From Phytophthora colocasiae (lineage: Eukaryota > Oomycota > Peronosporomycetes > Peronosporales > Peronosporaceae): a stretch of DNA of 64,000 bases. Location of the stretch: NCBI GenBank assembly GCA_018806915.1, contig JAGKQI010000046.1:310001-374000 (forward strand), read 5' to 3'. Shown piece after piece: positions 30,636 to 39,770 of the stretch. The notes under the pieces were generated by a model. That model made no database searches and was not told the origin of the DNA. It saw nothing but the letters and a program-made list of their open reading frames with translations. Every line of letters begins with the position of its first letter. Position 1 is the stretch's first letter. Made by a program: the position numbers and the translations under genes.

Positions 30636-31899
30636 TATACCTGATCACACGATTATATTCCTCGACGGGTTTGCCACTGGACCGGATAGCAATAAAGCTG
30701 CTTCTGTGTCTTCGTGTGTGACTTGGCGATCTCTTAAAAAACGATCCCGCCGTCTTGTGATCGTCGCGTCAATGGTATCATTGGGAAAGCATTGGAAGCC
30801 TGAAACATACCCCAAAATTCCGTCGACCAATGTGAATGATGAGGAGCGCTTCAATATGTACTCGTGGACACTGTCGGAATACCAAGAGGCGTTGAAGCAC
30901 GACAAAATATTTACCCATGTGATGAAAATGTTCGGCGTTAATAGCTTGGTGCCAGTTGACAGACGGGATGACCTGGCGGAAGTGAAGCATTACGTTGCTG
31001 GTGGGAGCGCTCGAATGATGTTTGATATGTCCACTGATGAAGCCGAGAGAGCGGCTGCAGGCGCTCGCGATATTCTTGCCCAGGAATCCAGCAATGGATA
31101 GGCATATGCTTGAGATGTGGTTCTTCTCGTGCCTTATCCATGAAGGTGTCCGATGCTATAAAGTTGAGGGGAGCATCATCCGCGAGACCGAGAAATGGCC
31201 CAGATCTCTTGTGAATACCTTTGATCCGGGGAGTGATGACGCTATACCCCTAGTTTATCCCCAGATGTGGTTTGAACCGCTAAAATGGAAGAACAATGGC
31301 TTTGATGCTGTTTTCGTCGACTACCGGGGTGTTGCCGACAAGGATACCACGGCCAAGCAAGCGGGTTATAGGTACAAGTTACACGTTCGTTTCGTTCAGG
31401 TGACGCGGTCAGAGAAGCATTCGTACAAGGCTGAATTTTTTTCGACATTTGCTGTCTCGTTTCAAGGTGCACATGGGGAGTTTGCTTTGGATTTCGCATG
31501 TGGAGGTATGTTTTGTGGTCCCAGTAAAAATTATGATAGCGTTTACTATCCCTGTGGACGAGAAAGACTTTCGTAGAGACGTGGTGGACCCTGTGACCAG
31601 ATCGAATGGCGTTCCCGGTACGATGCCGACTCGGGCCAGATTCAATGAGGTCCCTACTGATGTCTCGATTCGTGTGGTCGGGTTAAAATACGACCTGCTT
31701 GAAACCACGGGTTGCAAAAGGCAAAGACGCTGGTATGATCAAGTGAGTTAAATCATGCTGTGCTTCGAAATACCTACGGTGATCTTTGATGCAGGACGTC
31801 GGTTTTAATCCCATTCTGAAACCATGTCTTTCAGTTTCCGATTCTACCTCAAACTTGCTTTACTCGTAGAAGACGAGGATGAAATCAAACTTCTCTGTA

Positions 31900-31949
31900 G
31901 CAAATACCCGTGAGTTGAAATATTGACGCCTAATACGCTGGAAATCCAT
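31900..31949 (-). repeat. 50-bp inverted copy of a channel-gene segment
   Basis: This 50-base stretch is the exact reverse complement of 38645-38694 in the channel gene (start GCAAATACCCGTGAG). The flanks do not match. It lies between the CRN stop and the oxidase pseudogene. Confidence 0.95.
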
Positions 31950-32000
31950 TCCCATGAATGATTGATTACCTTAGCTTCTCGTTAAGAGATGAATTGCCAA

Positions 32001-32375
32001 CTAGTATGCAGACACCAGATCAAAACACCTAGTGGTGTTCAAGTATAAACGAATGAGCTTATTCCTGCGCGTGCCCACCGACACGGGGCTGTTGAGAGCT
32101 GCCAGAGCGATCTCCTTGGCAGTGCGGACAGCGTTGCAAAGTCCACGGGTGGCGCGGCATTCCTGGTGGCCTTCACTTCCAGCAGAGCGAGTTTGTCCAC
32201 CGCGCTCGCCGCTATCCATGCCAGCAGCCGTGCGAATGGGACCCACCGACTTCCACATGATGCGCGGCGTAGCCAGCATCACCTCCTCAATCTCGTTCGG
32301 GTACGGATCACGGAAGCTGTTCAGGTTGGTGAACGGATCGCTCTCCTTGCTGTCCGAGTCCAATGGCTTGCTACG
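32001..32375 (-). pseudogene. L-aspartate oxidase-like pseudogene, C-terminal part
   Basis: On the minus strand, EIEEVMLATPRIMWKSVGPIRTAAG matches the C-terminal helical domain of the L-aspartate oxidase / succinate dehydrogenase flavoprotein family. Later blocks (VRTAKEIALAALNSPVSVGT) appear after a frameshift. The upstream part of the same gene is at 37728-37990, on the far side of element F. Flavoenzymes of this family convert aspartate to iminoaspartate in NAD synthesis. Only a fragment remains here. Confidence 0.65.
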
Positions 32376-32676
32376 TGTCGCCGTGATTACGCCTGTGGAT
32401 CAAGGCTTGAGCTGTGCAGCTTGGCCCAGCACGTGACGGGATACCAATCAGATGCCCCTGGTAAAGTTGTTGGACACTAGGCACGCGGCATCTACAAGCT
32501 ATTGGAGGCAAGGCACGCATCCCTCTCTCTATGTGGGCGCTGGCACGCGCCCAGGACTGCATTCGCGAGCACACGAAGGACAAGGCTGTAGGGAACAGGT
32601 TAGCGTGTGTTCGGCTACATTTTATCTGCTCATTAATAAACTTACCTGCTTGGTAACATCCCGGGTTACTGCGACA
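32376..32676 (+). repeat. 5' LTR of element F
   Basis: 301 bp from TGTCGCCGTG to ACTGCGACA. I see no difference from 37427-37727. Confidence 0.97.
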
Positions 32677-32857
32677 AAGCTAGCTTTGCGCTTGTCAAGC
32701 GTCGAGTTTGTTGATCTCGGAAGTCGCGGACTGTCCGGACGACAAGACATTAGCGTCGACTGAGGCCAAGAGTACCGAGCTACGTCGACTACGTACGACC
32801 TTCTTAAGTGCGGAATCGCATTAAGTACGGTTGTTGCTAAGTACGAGCAACTTCAAC

Positions 32858-34057
32858 ATGTCGGGGACACGGTTCACTATGGACGCTGATGGTGACGTGG
32901 ACATGTCGATCCCCCAACCTATCTTCGAAGTTATCAAGCCTCCTGAGCTAAGAAGTTGGGAGCATGCTGCCCTAGTTGATTGGCATCGCGAATGGGAGCG
33001 CTACGTGGAGAAGGTTCGTCATCGCTGCGCTACGACGGGCGAGACATTTGACTATGTGGTAGCTACGGTCAAGGGTTCGGTGAACTCTGATGTCCTCAAG
33101 ACCTACGTCCTGAAGAAGCCAGTTGAGACCGTGACGGATGCGGACATCTTGGCTGTGATAGAGTTGCGGTGTCGCACTCTGAAAAACAACTTTGTGCCAG
33201 ATGTCGCGTCTTTGTTCCGTCAAAACCTGAAGATGGATCTATCCATCGATGACTGCGATGCTCGAGTTTTCCGCTATTACCAGGATTTCTCCAGGATCGT
33301 GGAGAACAATGGCCTTCAAGGACTGATAGGCGATGATGGCAAGGGAGGTGATGATTACAAGAGCCGCATGAAAGCCCGCTGTCGTCTATTGGTGGATAAT
33401 CTCCAGCCTCCTGTCCTCAAGGCTCAGATCACAAGGCTCATCGACTTAGAGAGGCGGGATTGCAAAACTGATGATGTTGCCCTCTTTGACCTGATACTGG
33501 AACATGCGAAAGTCCAACAGCGGTTCCACCGACTCTCTAAAGATTATGCTGGAAAGAGTGACGGCCCAAAAGCTAAGCCAGTTGGGCGAGCCCCAAAGGC
33601 GGGACCGGCCAAGGGCGCTCCAGCCACTCCTGCTCCAGCACCAGCCGCCACCACCCCCGGACACGATGGACGAGGGCGCCGTGAGGGTCGACCGGCCCGT
33701 TCCCCGCCTGCGGAGGGATGTCTGGTGTGTAAGGGTTCTCACTGGATGAACGACTGCCCTAATGCAACAACTGAGCAAAAGGAGGAAGCGCTAAAGAAGT
33801 ATCGAGCCTCTAAAGAGAGCGGTTCTCTTCGCTCCAAGGCAGTCCAATCAAGTGGTACCAAGAACACGGTACGTGTGAACGGGCTTCTGGAATTACTATA
33901 TATACCAGACTCAGGGGCTGACCAGAGCATAATTCCTCGAGGATTCGCAAGTTCGCTACTAGCGGTTCAGTCCAGCACCGAGTTACGTCATCTCACGCGC
34001 CCGGTCGATGCGGTTCTCGCCGACGGAAGTGTACGAGTGTGCCACATTGGACCTTGA
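32858..34057 (+). CDS. Gag and start of protease, element F
   Basis: ATG at 32858 gives 399 codons. The capsid-like helical region covers about residues 30-240 (blocks ELRSWEHAALVDWHREWERYV and FRYYQDFSRIVENNG). A Lys/Pro/Ala-rich basic linker follows, then one zinc knuckle CLVCKGSHWMNDC (CX2CX4HX4C). The protease active site YIPDSGADQS is at about 33900-33930, still in the gag frame. The frame ends at 34057, overlapping the pol frame. The rest of the protease is in the pol frame. Confidence 0.9.
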   Translation: MSGTRFTMDADGDVDMSIPQPIFEVIKPPELRSWEHAALVDWHREWERYVEKVRHRCATTGETFDYVVATVKGSVNSDVLKTYVLKKPVETVTDADILAVIELRCRTLKNNFVPDVASLFRQNLKMDLSIDDCDARVFRYYQDFSRIVENNGLQGLIGDDGKGGDDYKSRMKARCRLLVDNLQPPVLKAQITRLIDLERRDCKTDDVALFDLILEHAKVQQRFHRLSKDYAGKSDGPKAKPVGRAPKAGPAKGAPATPAPAPAATTPGHDGRGRREGRPARSPPAEGCLVCKGSHWMNDCPNATTEQKEEALKKYRASKESGSLRSKAVQSSGTKNTVRVNGLLELLYIPDSGADQSIIPRGFASSLLAVQSSTELRHLTRPVDAVLADGSVRVCHIGP

Positions 34058-37000
34058 GCTCGTGACGATTGCAGGCCCTGTTCACCTTCGTGAAGTCCCA
34101 TGCCTAGTAATGGATGGTGATGGAGATGAATTTTTGTTGGGCAAGGACGCGCTAAAGCGTCTAGGCATTGACGTTGAACAGTCTTTAGCTCTACTTGCGG
34201 GGTCTACACTACTGATTGATGATGAAGATGAGTTCCCCGTGGGTGGAGAGTTACCCGATCCGGAGCGGCCACCACTGCCAATCACGTCGCTGGAGGATCT
34301 GCTCGAGCGAGCTGTCAAAAATGGGCTGCCGCCTGAACATGTCAAAGTTGTGCGGGGCTTACTGGAGACCTTCCCTGAGATTTGGCGTGAGGCTGTCGGA
34401 GCCGGTCCGCCTGCAGCGGTGTCGCCATTACAAGTCACATTGCAAAAGGATGCGAAGCCATACCGCAGTCCTCCGCGCAAATACGCACCTCTTCAGGCTG
34501 AATTTATTCGCGAATACGTGAAGTCGTTGGTCGCTGATGGCCTGGTCGAACCAAATGATAATGCTCACTGGGCTTGTGCAGTGGTTCCGGTCCGTAAGCC
34601 TGGTTCACGTGACAAGTTCCGCCTTACTATTGATTACCGACCAGTAAATCGCGTCACGATCCCGATTGCCGGGGCCATGCCCACTGCCGCTTCACTAGCA
34701 GAGTCTATTTCAGGCAAAAAAGCGTTTGGCAGGTTTGATCTCACGAAAGGTTTTTGGCAACTCCCGCTCCATGAAGACAGCCAAGAATTTTTTTCTTTCA
34801 TTACACCCGATGGTGTTTTCACCCCTACGCGAGTCCCCCAGGGTGCAACAGACAGCGCGTTGCATTTCCAGGCTCAGATGCAGAGTGTGCTGGCGCCCCT
34901 CATTCCCCATTCTGCCCTGGTATGGGTGGATGATGTGATTCTCTTCGCGCCCACAGTGAGTGAATTTGTCTCGGTGCTCCGAGAATTTTTTCAGCTCGTC
35001 CGCGCTGCCAATCTGAAGCTTAATCTGGCTAAGAGTTCGCTGTTCGAGTTGGAGGTTTTGTGGTGTGGTCGTTTAATCTCTGCACATGGTGTACGTCACG
35101 ACCCGAGTCGACTGGATGCATTGACCAGCCTTCCTGTCCCCACCACTGTGGCAGACTTGCAGCGGTTCATTTTCGCTAGCAATTGGCTTCATGAATCTCT
35201 CCCAGATTACGCGCGGGTTATCGCTCCACTCCACGCTAAGCTCGAGAGCGAAAAGAAGCGTATCGGGAAACGCAACAAACATGCACTCTCCGTTGCCACT
35301 CAATGGACGGAATCGGAGCGTGCTGCTTACGCGGCTGTGATTTCCCTCATTAAGGACTCGGCTTTGATGGTGCACCCTGACCACGATGCGGAACTGTGTG
35401 TGTTCACTGATGCATCACTTGCGGGTTTCAGTATCGTTGTCACCCAGGTGAAGCGCTGGTTACCTGGAGTCACCGTCGACAAACAACATCACGAGATGAT
35501 TATTTGCAAGGGTGGTTTGTTTAAACACTCTCAATTGAATTGGACCGTTGTCGAGAGGGAGGCCTTTCCCATTGCGAAGGCTTGTGATGACCTGGAATAC
35601 CTGCTCCTCCGTCCCCGTGGATTCCGACTATTTTGCGATCATGCAAACCTTGTGTATATCTTCGCCCCGCACATGGAACTTAAGAAGCACGTGCGCGATC
35701 GGCTCCAGCGGTGGGCGATGCGCCTCTGCGGCATGCCTTACCGCATCGAACATATCTCGGGTGATGTGAACCTGTGGGCCGACATCATCTCACGATGGCA
35801 TTCTCACAACCGGGACACTATCAACATGGCCGCCGTGCAAACTCGAGGCCACCATGTTGCCCCAGTGGAGTCCCTCTCGCCGCTTCGCCCCCTCGCTGAC
35901 GATCGATTTGTTTTTCCAACTCTGGATCACGTCCGCACTGCACAGGGACTGGCGCAACGCGAACGATCCAAATTGCGAGTCGATTTTGAAGAGGAGGACG
36001 GTGTATTGAAGGTCACTCGGCGCCCGTGGATTCCCAACGCCGCGAAGGATCTCCTCGCACGAATTTTTATCGTCGCACATTGCGGTAGCCAAGGCCACCG
36101 TGGTCAAGATGCGATGATTTCCACTATTGACCGCAAGTTCTACATCTCGCAGCTTGTTGACAAGGTTGCCAAGTTCGTGCGTGACTGCTTGCTGTGCAAG
36201 CATGTGAAGGGACCTCGTCTTCTTCCTCGTCCATACGGGCCACTACTAACTGCCACAAGGCGAAATGAGGCCGTCCACTGGGATTACCTGTACCTCGGCG
36301 CCGGGTATGGAGATACGGCATACCTCCTGGTGATCAAAGATGGATTATCACACTTCTGCGAGCTCGTACCATGTGCAACACCAACGTCGTTCGTTGCGGC
36401 CGAAGCCCTTGCAATGTGGTGTGCCCGGTTTGGTATTCCAGAAACACTGCTATCAGACCAAGGCAGCCATTTTCGGAATGAAATGATGAAGCATTTGTGT
36501 GCACGCCTGAAGGTTGAGCAAGTGTTTTCACCGGTCTACATGCCATGGCTAAACGGTACTATAGAAAGGCTCAACAGAGATGTCCTACAAGTGGTGCGAG
36601 TACTGCTGATGGAGTACGCGATCGACCAGCATGAGTGGCCGTACTTGTTGCCCGCACTGCAAGCCAACCTCAATCATACTCCAGTTCAGTCGCTGCATGG
36701 ACACTCCCCAGTCGAGCTCTTCACGGGTCTCCCGCCCTCGACGCCGCTAGACGTGATAGCAGGGCACCCTGGTGACGCTGAGGCAATGCAAATTGACGTC
36801 GATCGGGCTGGGGAATATCTCGTGCGTCTCCGGAACTCGCTGTTCGAAATGCACAAAGAAGTCACCGATGCGAAAGAGAAGAAACGGCTGCAGGACATGG
36901 TCAGGCACAAGAGCACCCCAGTCAATTTTGATGTTGGTGATTACGTCTTGTGGTCTCGCATAGACCAACGACTACCAAAAAATAAGCTCCTCGGCCAGTG

Positions 37001-37367
37001 GGTCGGGCCATTCAAGATTGTCAAGGCCAATCCCCACTCCTTCGTGATCCAGCATTTGATCTCTGGCCGCGAGTACGACGTGCATGCATCAAGATTGAAG
37101 TTCTATGCCGATGAACAGCTCAACACCAACGCCGAACTGCTGGAGTTTGTATCCAACCAAGGAGTCATGCTGGGGGTGGAAGGCCTTAGCGACCATCGGT
37201 TCAATAAGACTCTTAAGCGCTGGGAACTCTTTGTCTCGTGGACAGGACTTCAAGACATCGAGAGCTCATGGGAGCCTCTGACTACGCTTCTCCAGGACGT
37301 ACCAACCAAAGTGCAAGAGTACGCGATGGCGTGTGGTGATGACGAGTTGCGATCCCAGTTGGATTAA
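34008..37367 (+). CDS. Pol of element F: protease end, RT, RNase H, integrase, chromodomain
   Basis: One open frame of about 1119 codons, +1 relative to gag. It begins with the protease C-terminal half (FLLGKDALKRLGID). RT blocks are FRLTIDYRPVN, FGRFDLTKGFWQLP and the catalytic VWVDDVILF. RNase H has FTDAS, EREAFPI, FCDHANL and WADIISRW, all acidic residues present. Integrase has the HHCC zinc domain (AHCGSQGH...CLLC), then HWDYL, LLSDQGSHF and TIERLNRD for D, D, E. It ends in a chromodomain-like block (LKRWELFVSWTGLQDIESSWEPL). It ends at TAA shortly before the purine tract. Confidence 0.93.
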   Translation: MRFSPTEVYECATLDLELVTIAGPVHLREVPCLVMDGDGDEFLLGKDALKRLGIDVEQSLALLAGSTLLIDDEDEFPVGGELPDPERPPLPITSLEDLLERAVKNGLPPEHVKVVRGLLETFPEIWREAVGAGPPAAVSPLQVTLQKDAKPYRSPPRKYAPLQAEFIREYVKSLVADGLVEPNDNAHWACAVVPVRKPGSRDKFRLTIDYRPVNRVTIPIAGAMPTAASLAESISGKKAFGRFDLTKGFWQLPLHEDSQEFFSFITPDGVFTPTRVPQGATDSALHFQAQMQSVLAPLIPHSALVWVDDVILFAPTVSEFVSVLREFFQLVRAANLKLNLAKSSLFELEVLWCGRLISAHGVRHDPSRLDALTSLPVPTTVADLQRFIFASNWLHESLPDYARVIAPLHAKLESEKKRIGKRNKHALSVATQWTESERAAYAAVISLIKDSALMVHPDHDAELCVFTDASLAGFSIVVTQVKRWLPGVTVDKQHHEMIICKGGLFKHSQLNWTVVEREAFPIAKACDDLEYLLLRPRGFRLFCDHANLVYIFAPHMELKKHVRDRLQRWAMRLCGMPYRIEHISGDVNLWADIISRWHSHNRDTINMAAVQTRGHHVAPVESLSPLRPLADDRFVFPTLDHVRTAQGLAQRERSKLRVDFEEEDGVLKVTRRPWIPNAAKDLLARIFIVAHCGSQGHRGQDAMISTIDRKFYISQLVDKVAKFVRDCLLCKHVKGPRLLPRPYGPLLTATRRNEAVHWDYLYLGAGYGDTAYLLVIKDGLSHFCELVPCATPTSFVAAEALAMWCARFGIPETLLSDQGSHFRNEMMKHLCARLKVEQVFSPVYMPWLNGTIERLNRDVLQVVRVLLMEYAIDQHEWPYLLPALQANLNHTPVQSLHGHSPVELFTGLPPSTPLDVIAGHPGDAEAMQIDVDRAGEYLVRLRNSLFEMHKEVTDAKEKKRLQDMVRHKSTPVNFDVGDYVLWSRIDQRLPKNKLLGQWVGPFKIVKANPHSFVIQHLISGREYDVHASRLKFYADEQLNTNAELLEFVSNQGVMLGVEGLSDHRFNKTLKRWELFVSWTGLQDIESSWEPLTTLLQDVPTKVQEYAMACGDDELRSQLD

Positions 37368-37426
37368 CCAAGAACACGATGACACGTGATGACGCCAAGA
37401 TGACTCAGCCAAGCCTTAGGGGGCAC

Positions 37427-37727
37427 TGTCGCCGTGATTACGCCTGTGGATCAAGGCTTGAGCTGTGCAGCTTGGCCCAGCACGTGACGGGATACCAATC
37501 AGATGCCCCTGGTAAAGTTGTTGGACACTAGGCACGCGGCATCTACAAGCTATTGGAGGCAAGGCACGCATCCCTCTCTCTATGTGGGCGCTGGCACGCG
37601 CCCAGGACTGCATTCGCGAGCACACGAAGGACAAGGCTGTAGGGAACAGGTTAGCGTGTGTTCGGCTACATTTTATCTGCTCATTAATAAACTTACCTGC
37701 TTGGTAACATCCCGGGTTACTGCGACA
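37427..37727 (+). repeat. 3' LTR of element F
   Basis: 301 bp, preceded by the purine-rich TTAGGGGGCAC and followed by CTACG, the target duplication. Confidence 0.97.
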
Positions 37728-37990
37728 CTACGTCATCAGCAGAGCTGCAGCCCCATACCAGACCTTCAAGTAGAGAGGTAGAAGCCAAACGGTTCGCACC
37801 GCGAAAACCCGTGCGGCTCACCTTACCAGCAGCGTACAGACCGGGCACAGAGGTGCGGCCTTGTAGATCCACTTCAACCCGCAGTGGTAATGCGCTGGCG
37901 GAACTACCGGCATGGGTTCCTTGGTAATGTCAATGCCACGATCAAGGCAGTGCATGTAGATAGTGGGGAAGCTGTTCTTGATGCGCGATT
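37728..37990 (-). pseudogene. L-aspartate oxidase-like pseudogene, central part
   Basis: Minus-strand reading contains [27 protein letters not shown], then after a one-base loss [16 protein letters not shown] and [17 protein letters not shown]. These match the FAD/substrate region of L-aspartate oxidase and fumarate reductase flavoproteins (the pattern AHY-CGG...GLYA-GE...GANRLASNSLLE). The usual GE-...HGANR reads GK-...RGANR here. The gene continues at 32375 beyond element F. A truncated, non-functional copy. Confidence 0.75.
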
Positions 37991-38009
37991 GTTGGCGCGC
38001 AAGGGAGTG

Positions 38010-38440
38010 CGTTCCCTGTGAACATCGGCGAGAGTGAATCGGTGGGGGACCTGAAGAAGGCGATCAAGGTGGAGAAGATGTATCAGTTTCCTGCAGATGA
38101 ACTGCACCTTTTCCTGGCGAAGAAAGACAAAGGCGAGGGTGCGTGGCTGTCAGAGGAAGACGTGGTCACTATACGCGATGATCTTGTATCCCGTACGATC
38201 CAAGGATCAAACGCTCATCAACAGAATGAAGAAGCCGTATCTGTTTCGTGTGACGTTCGAGAACGGTATTCAAGGAACTGGTTCATTGTTCAAACAGTCC
38301 TTAAAACATCTTGACAGTTCATCAATTGAAGTCGATGAACTTGCACCGTTGCTCGCCTCATTCTGGCGGAGATGGAGAAGCAGGACAAACCCCATGTCCT
38401 GTACGTTATCATCACTCGTTTACAAGCCTATTTCACGATC
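38010..38440 (+). pseudogene. Second Crinkler N-terminal fragment
   Basis: Open reading with [17 protein letters not shown], then LHLFLAKK, the canonical LxLFLAK-type CRN motif, and AWLSEEDVV. The first roughly 20 residues and the ATG are missing; the sequence joins the oxidase fragment at about 38000. Frames change near 38220 and 38290, after which blocks such as MKKPYLFRVTFENG are seen but no recognisable effector C-terminus. A truncated CRN pseudogene. Confidence 0.75.
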
Positions 38441-38470
38441 CAGATTCTACCTTTGGTGTGGGAAGCTTAG

Positions 38471-39770
38471 GTGTTTGGAGTAGTGACGATACAATGGACA
38501 CTAGTAATGTTCGAGGCGTGCTGTCCATTGACTAAAGGCGAACACAGGGCCGCTGACTGCCTGATGCTTTTTCTGGAGATTTCGTTCGTTTTGGACATGT
38601 GTATTCGTTCACGACTGGGTTTTTACGAGTACGGGAACAAAACGATGGATTTCCAGCGTATTAGGCGTCAATATTTCAACTCACGGGTATTTGCCTTTGA
38701 TATTGTGGCGTTAATCCCGTTTTATTTCGTCAATTGGAGTTTACCCAGCACTGATCGCTGGGATCTCGTAAACTGAACAAACTATTGCGAATTCTCAAGG
38801 TTCCTGGACAATTGCAAGCACTGGAGACTCGATATCTGAAGCACGACAGAGCTACGCATAATAAAGCTTTTGTATTACACCTTCATGCTGTCGCATATCC
38901 TGGGGTGCATTTGGTTCAGCTTTGCGTCTAAGGCCGCAACACCCAGCTTCTCCGATGACAAGAGCACTGCGTTTGGAGAAAATCTTTGGCTTCCGTCTAA
39001 GAAATTGGAAAATGGGTCCCGTATATTGCAGTATATGGCTTCTCTCTACTGGTCGTTTGGTCTCATGTCGTCTTCTGGCTCGTCGGATACCCCCCCGTAC
39101 AACTTGGGAAAGCTTGTTCAGTGTCATTACGATGACCTTAGGCATCTTCTTGTTTGCCTATGTGATCGGCAACTTTACAGACATTATCGAGCTCACGAGT
39201 TCCGAGACCAGGGAATTTAACGCGAAAATGAGTGCTGTTTGCCAAATGCTTGATCACTTTCGAATGCCTGGAAGTCTCCAGAAGCGTGTCAAGACATTTC
39301 TTCTGTTTAAGCGCTTCCACACTATCACCCAAGAGCGAATTCTTGTTCACTGCTTGCCACCGTCACTGCTCACTGACATTCGCCTGGTCTTCCTGAAGCC
39401 TATGATCGAGAAAGTCGATTTCCTGGCAGATACGGAGCGGTCAATTACACGAATGCTTGTCTCTCAATTCACACAAGTTCTTGTATCTCGTGGTGAATTC
39501 GTTTGCAAATATGGCGACAAAGGCAGTGATATGTTCTTCGTTTTCACTGGAGTATTGAACGTACTTCTACCCTTACGAGTTGCCAGTCGTATCACTTTGA
39601 AGAAAGTGGCAGAGGCAGTGGCTGGTAAAAAGAGTCTGGAGCAAAACGAGTCAACAAGTCGCGATGGCCCAAGGCTGGTTGGAAAGAAAAGGTGTTGCAG
39701 GTTGCTAGCATTCATCAAGAGCAAGCACGACTTCAACAGCTTTCACGCGCCGCCCAACGCCGTGGGGTAA
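38471..39770 (+). pseudogene. Cyclic-nucleotide-gated channel, first repeat
   Basis: First half of a tandem ion channel in the plasma membrane or endomembranes. S1-S3 segments (LFLEISFVLDMCIRSRLGF, FDIVALIPFYFVNW) are in one frame to 38776. Then LLRILKVPGQLQALETRYL, an S4-like segment, a pore region (ASLYWSFGLMSS) and S6 (LGIFLFAYVIGNFTDIIE) follow in other frames. A C-linker and cyclic-nucleotide-binding region (FVCKYGDKGSDMFFVFTGVL) runs to about 39690. At least three frame changes occur near 38775, 38870 and 39140, and another at about 39695 before the second half. Short introns could explain some of them. Confidence 0.7.

Larger units (their letters stand above)
28219..31869 (+). pseudogene. 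Crinkler (CRN) effector, NTPase-REase type, split by transposon
   Basis: ATG at 28219. Residues 1-118 are a CRN N-terminal (translocation) region: LQLSLAK at 47-53, a variant of LxLFLAK, and HVLVELP at 112-118. A Walker A GPSGTGKS lies at about residue 192. A pogo-like transposon (29003-30635) interrupts the gene near codon 261. Coding continues after it in frame, with a Walker-B-like IIFLDG block. The C-terminal part, spread over two further frames (shifts near 31085 and 31500), has FDAVFVDY...FVQVTR, resembling the REase nuclease of many CRNs. A likely 52-base intron (GTGAGT...GCAG, 31743-31794) precedes the final exon, which stops at 31869. CRNs act in the host nucleus. This copy is inactive as seen. 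Confidence 0.8.
32376..37727 (+). mobile_element. Young, nearly intact Ty3/Gypsy retrotransposon (element F)
   Basis: 5352 bp, two 301-bp LTRs that look identical, 5-bp target duplication CTACG (32371-32375 and 37728-37732). Gag and Pol are open with catalytic residues present. The single discontinuity is a frame change in the protease. It sits inside the oxidase pseudogene. It lacks the word signatures of A, B and D and the hairpins of C. Identical LTRs imply a recent insertion. Confidence 0.95.

Noticed and set aside
32166..32480. Plus-strand frames over the oxidase pseudogene and F LTR
   Set aside because: Minus-strand homology and the LTR boundary explain the sequence.
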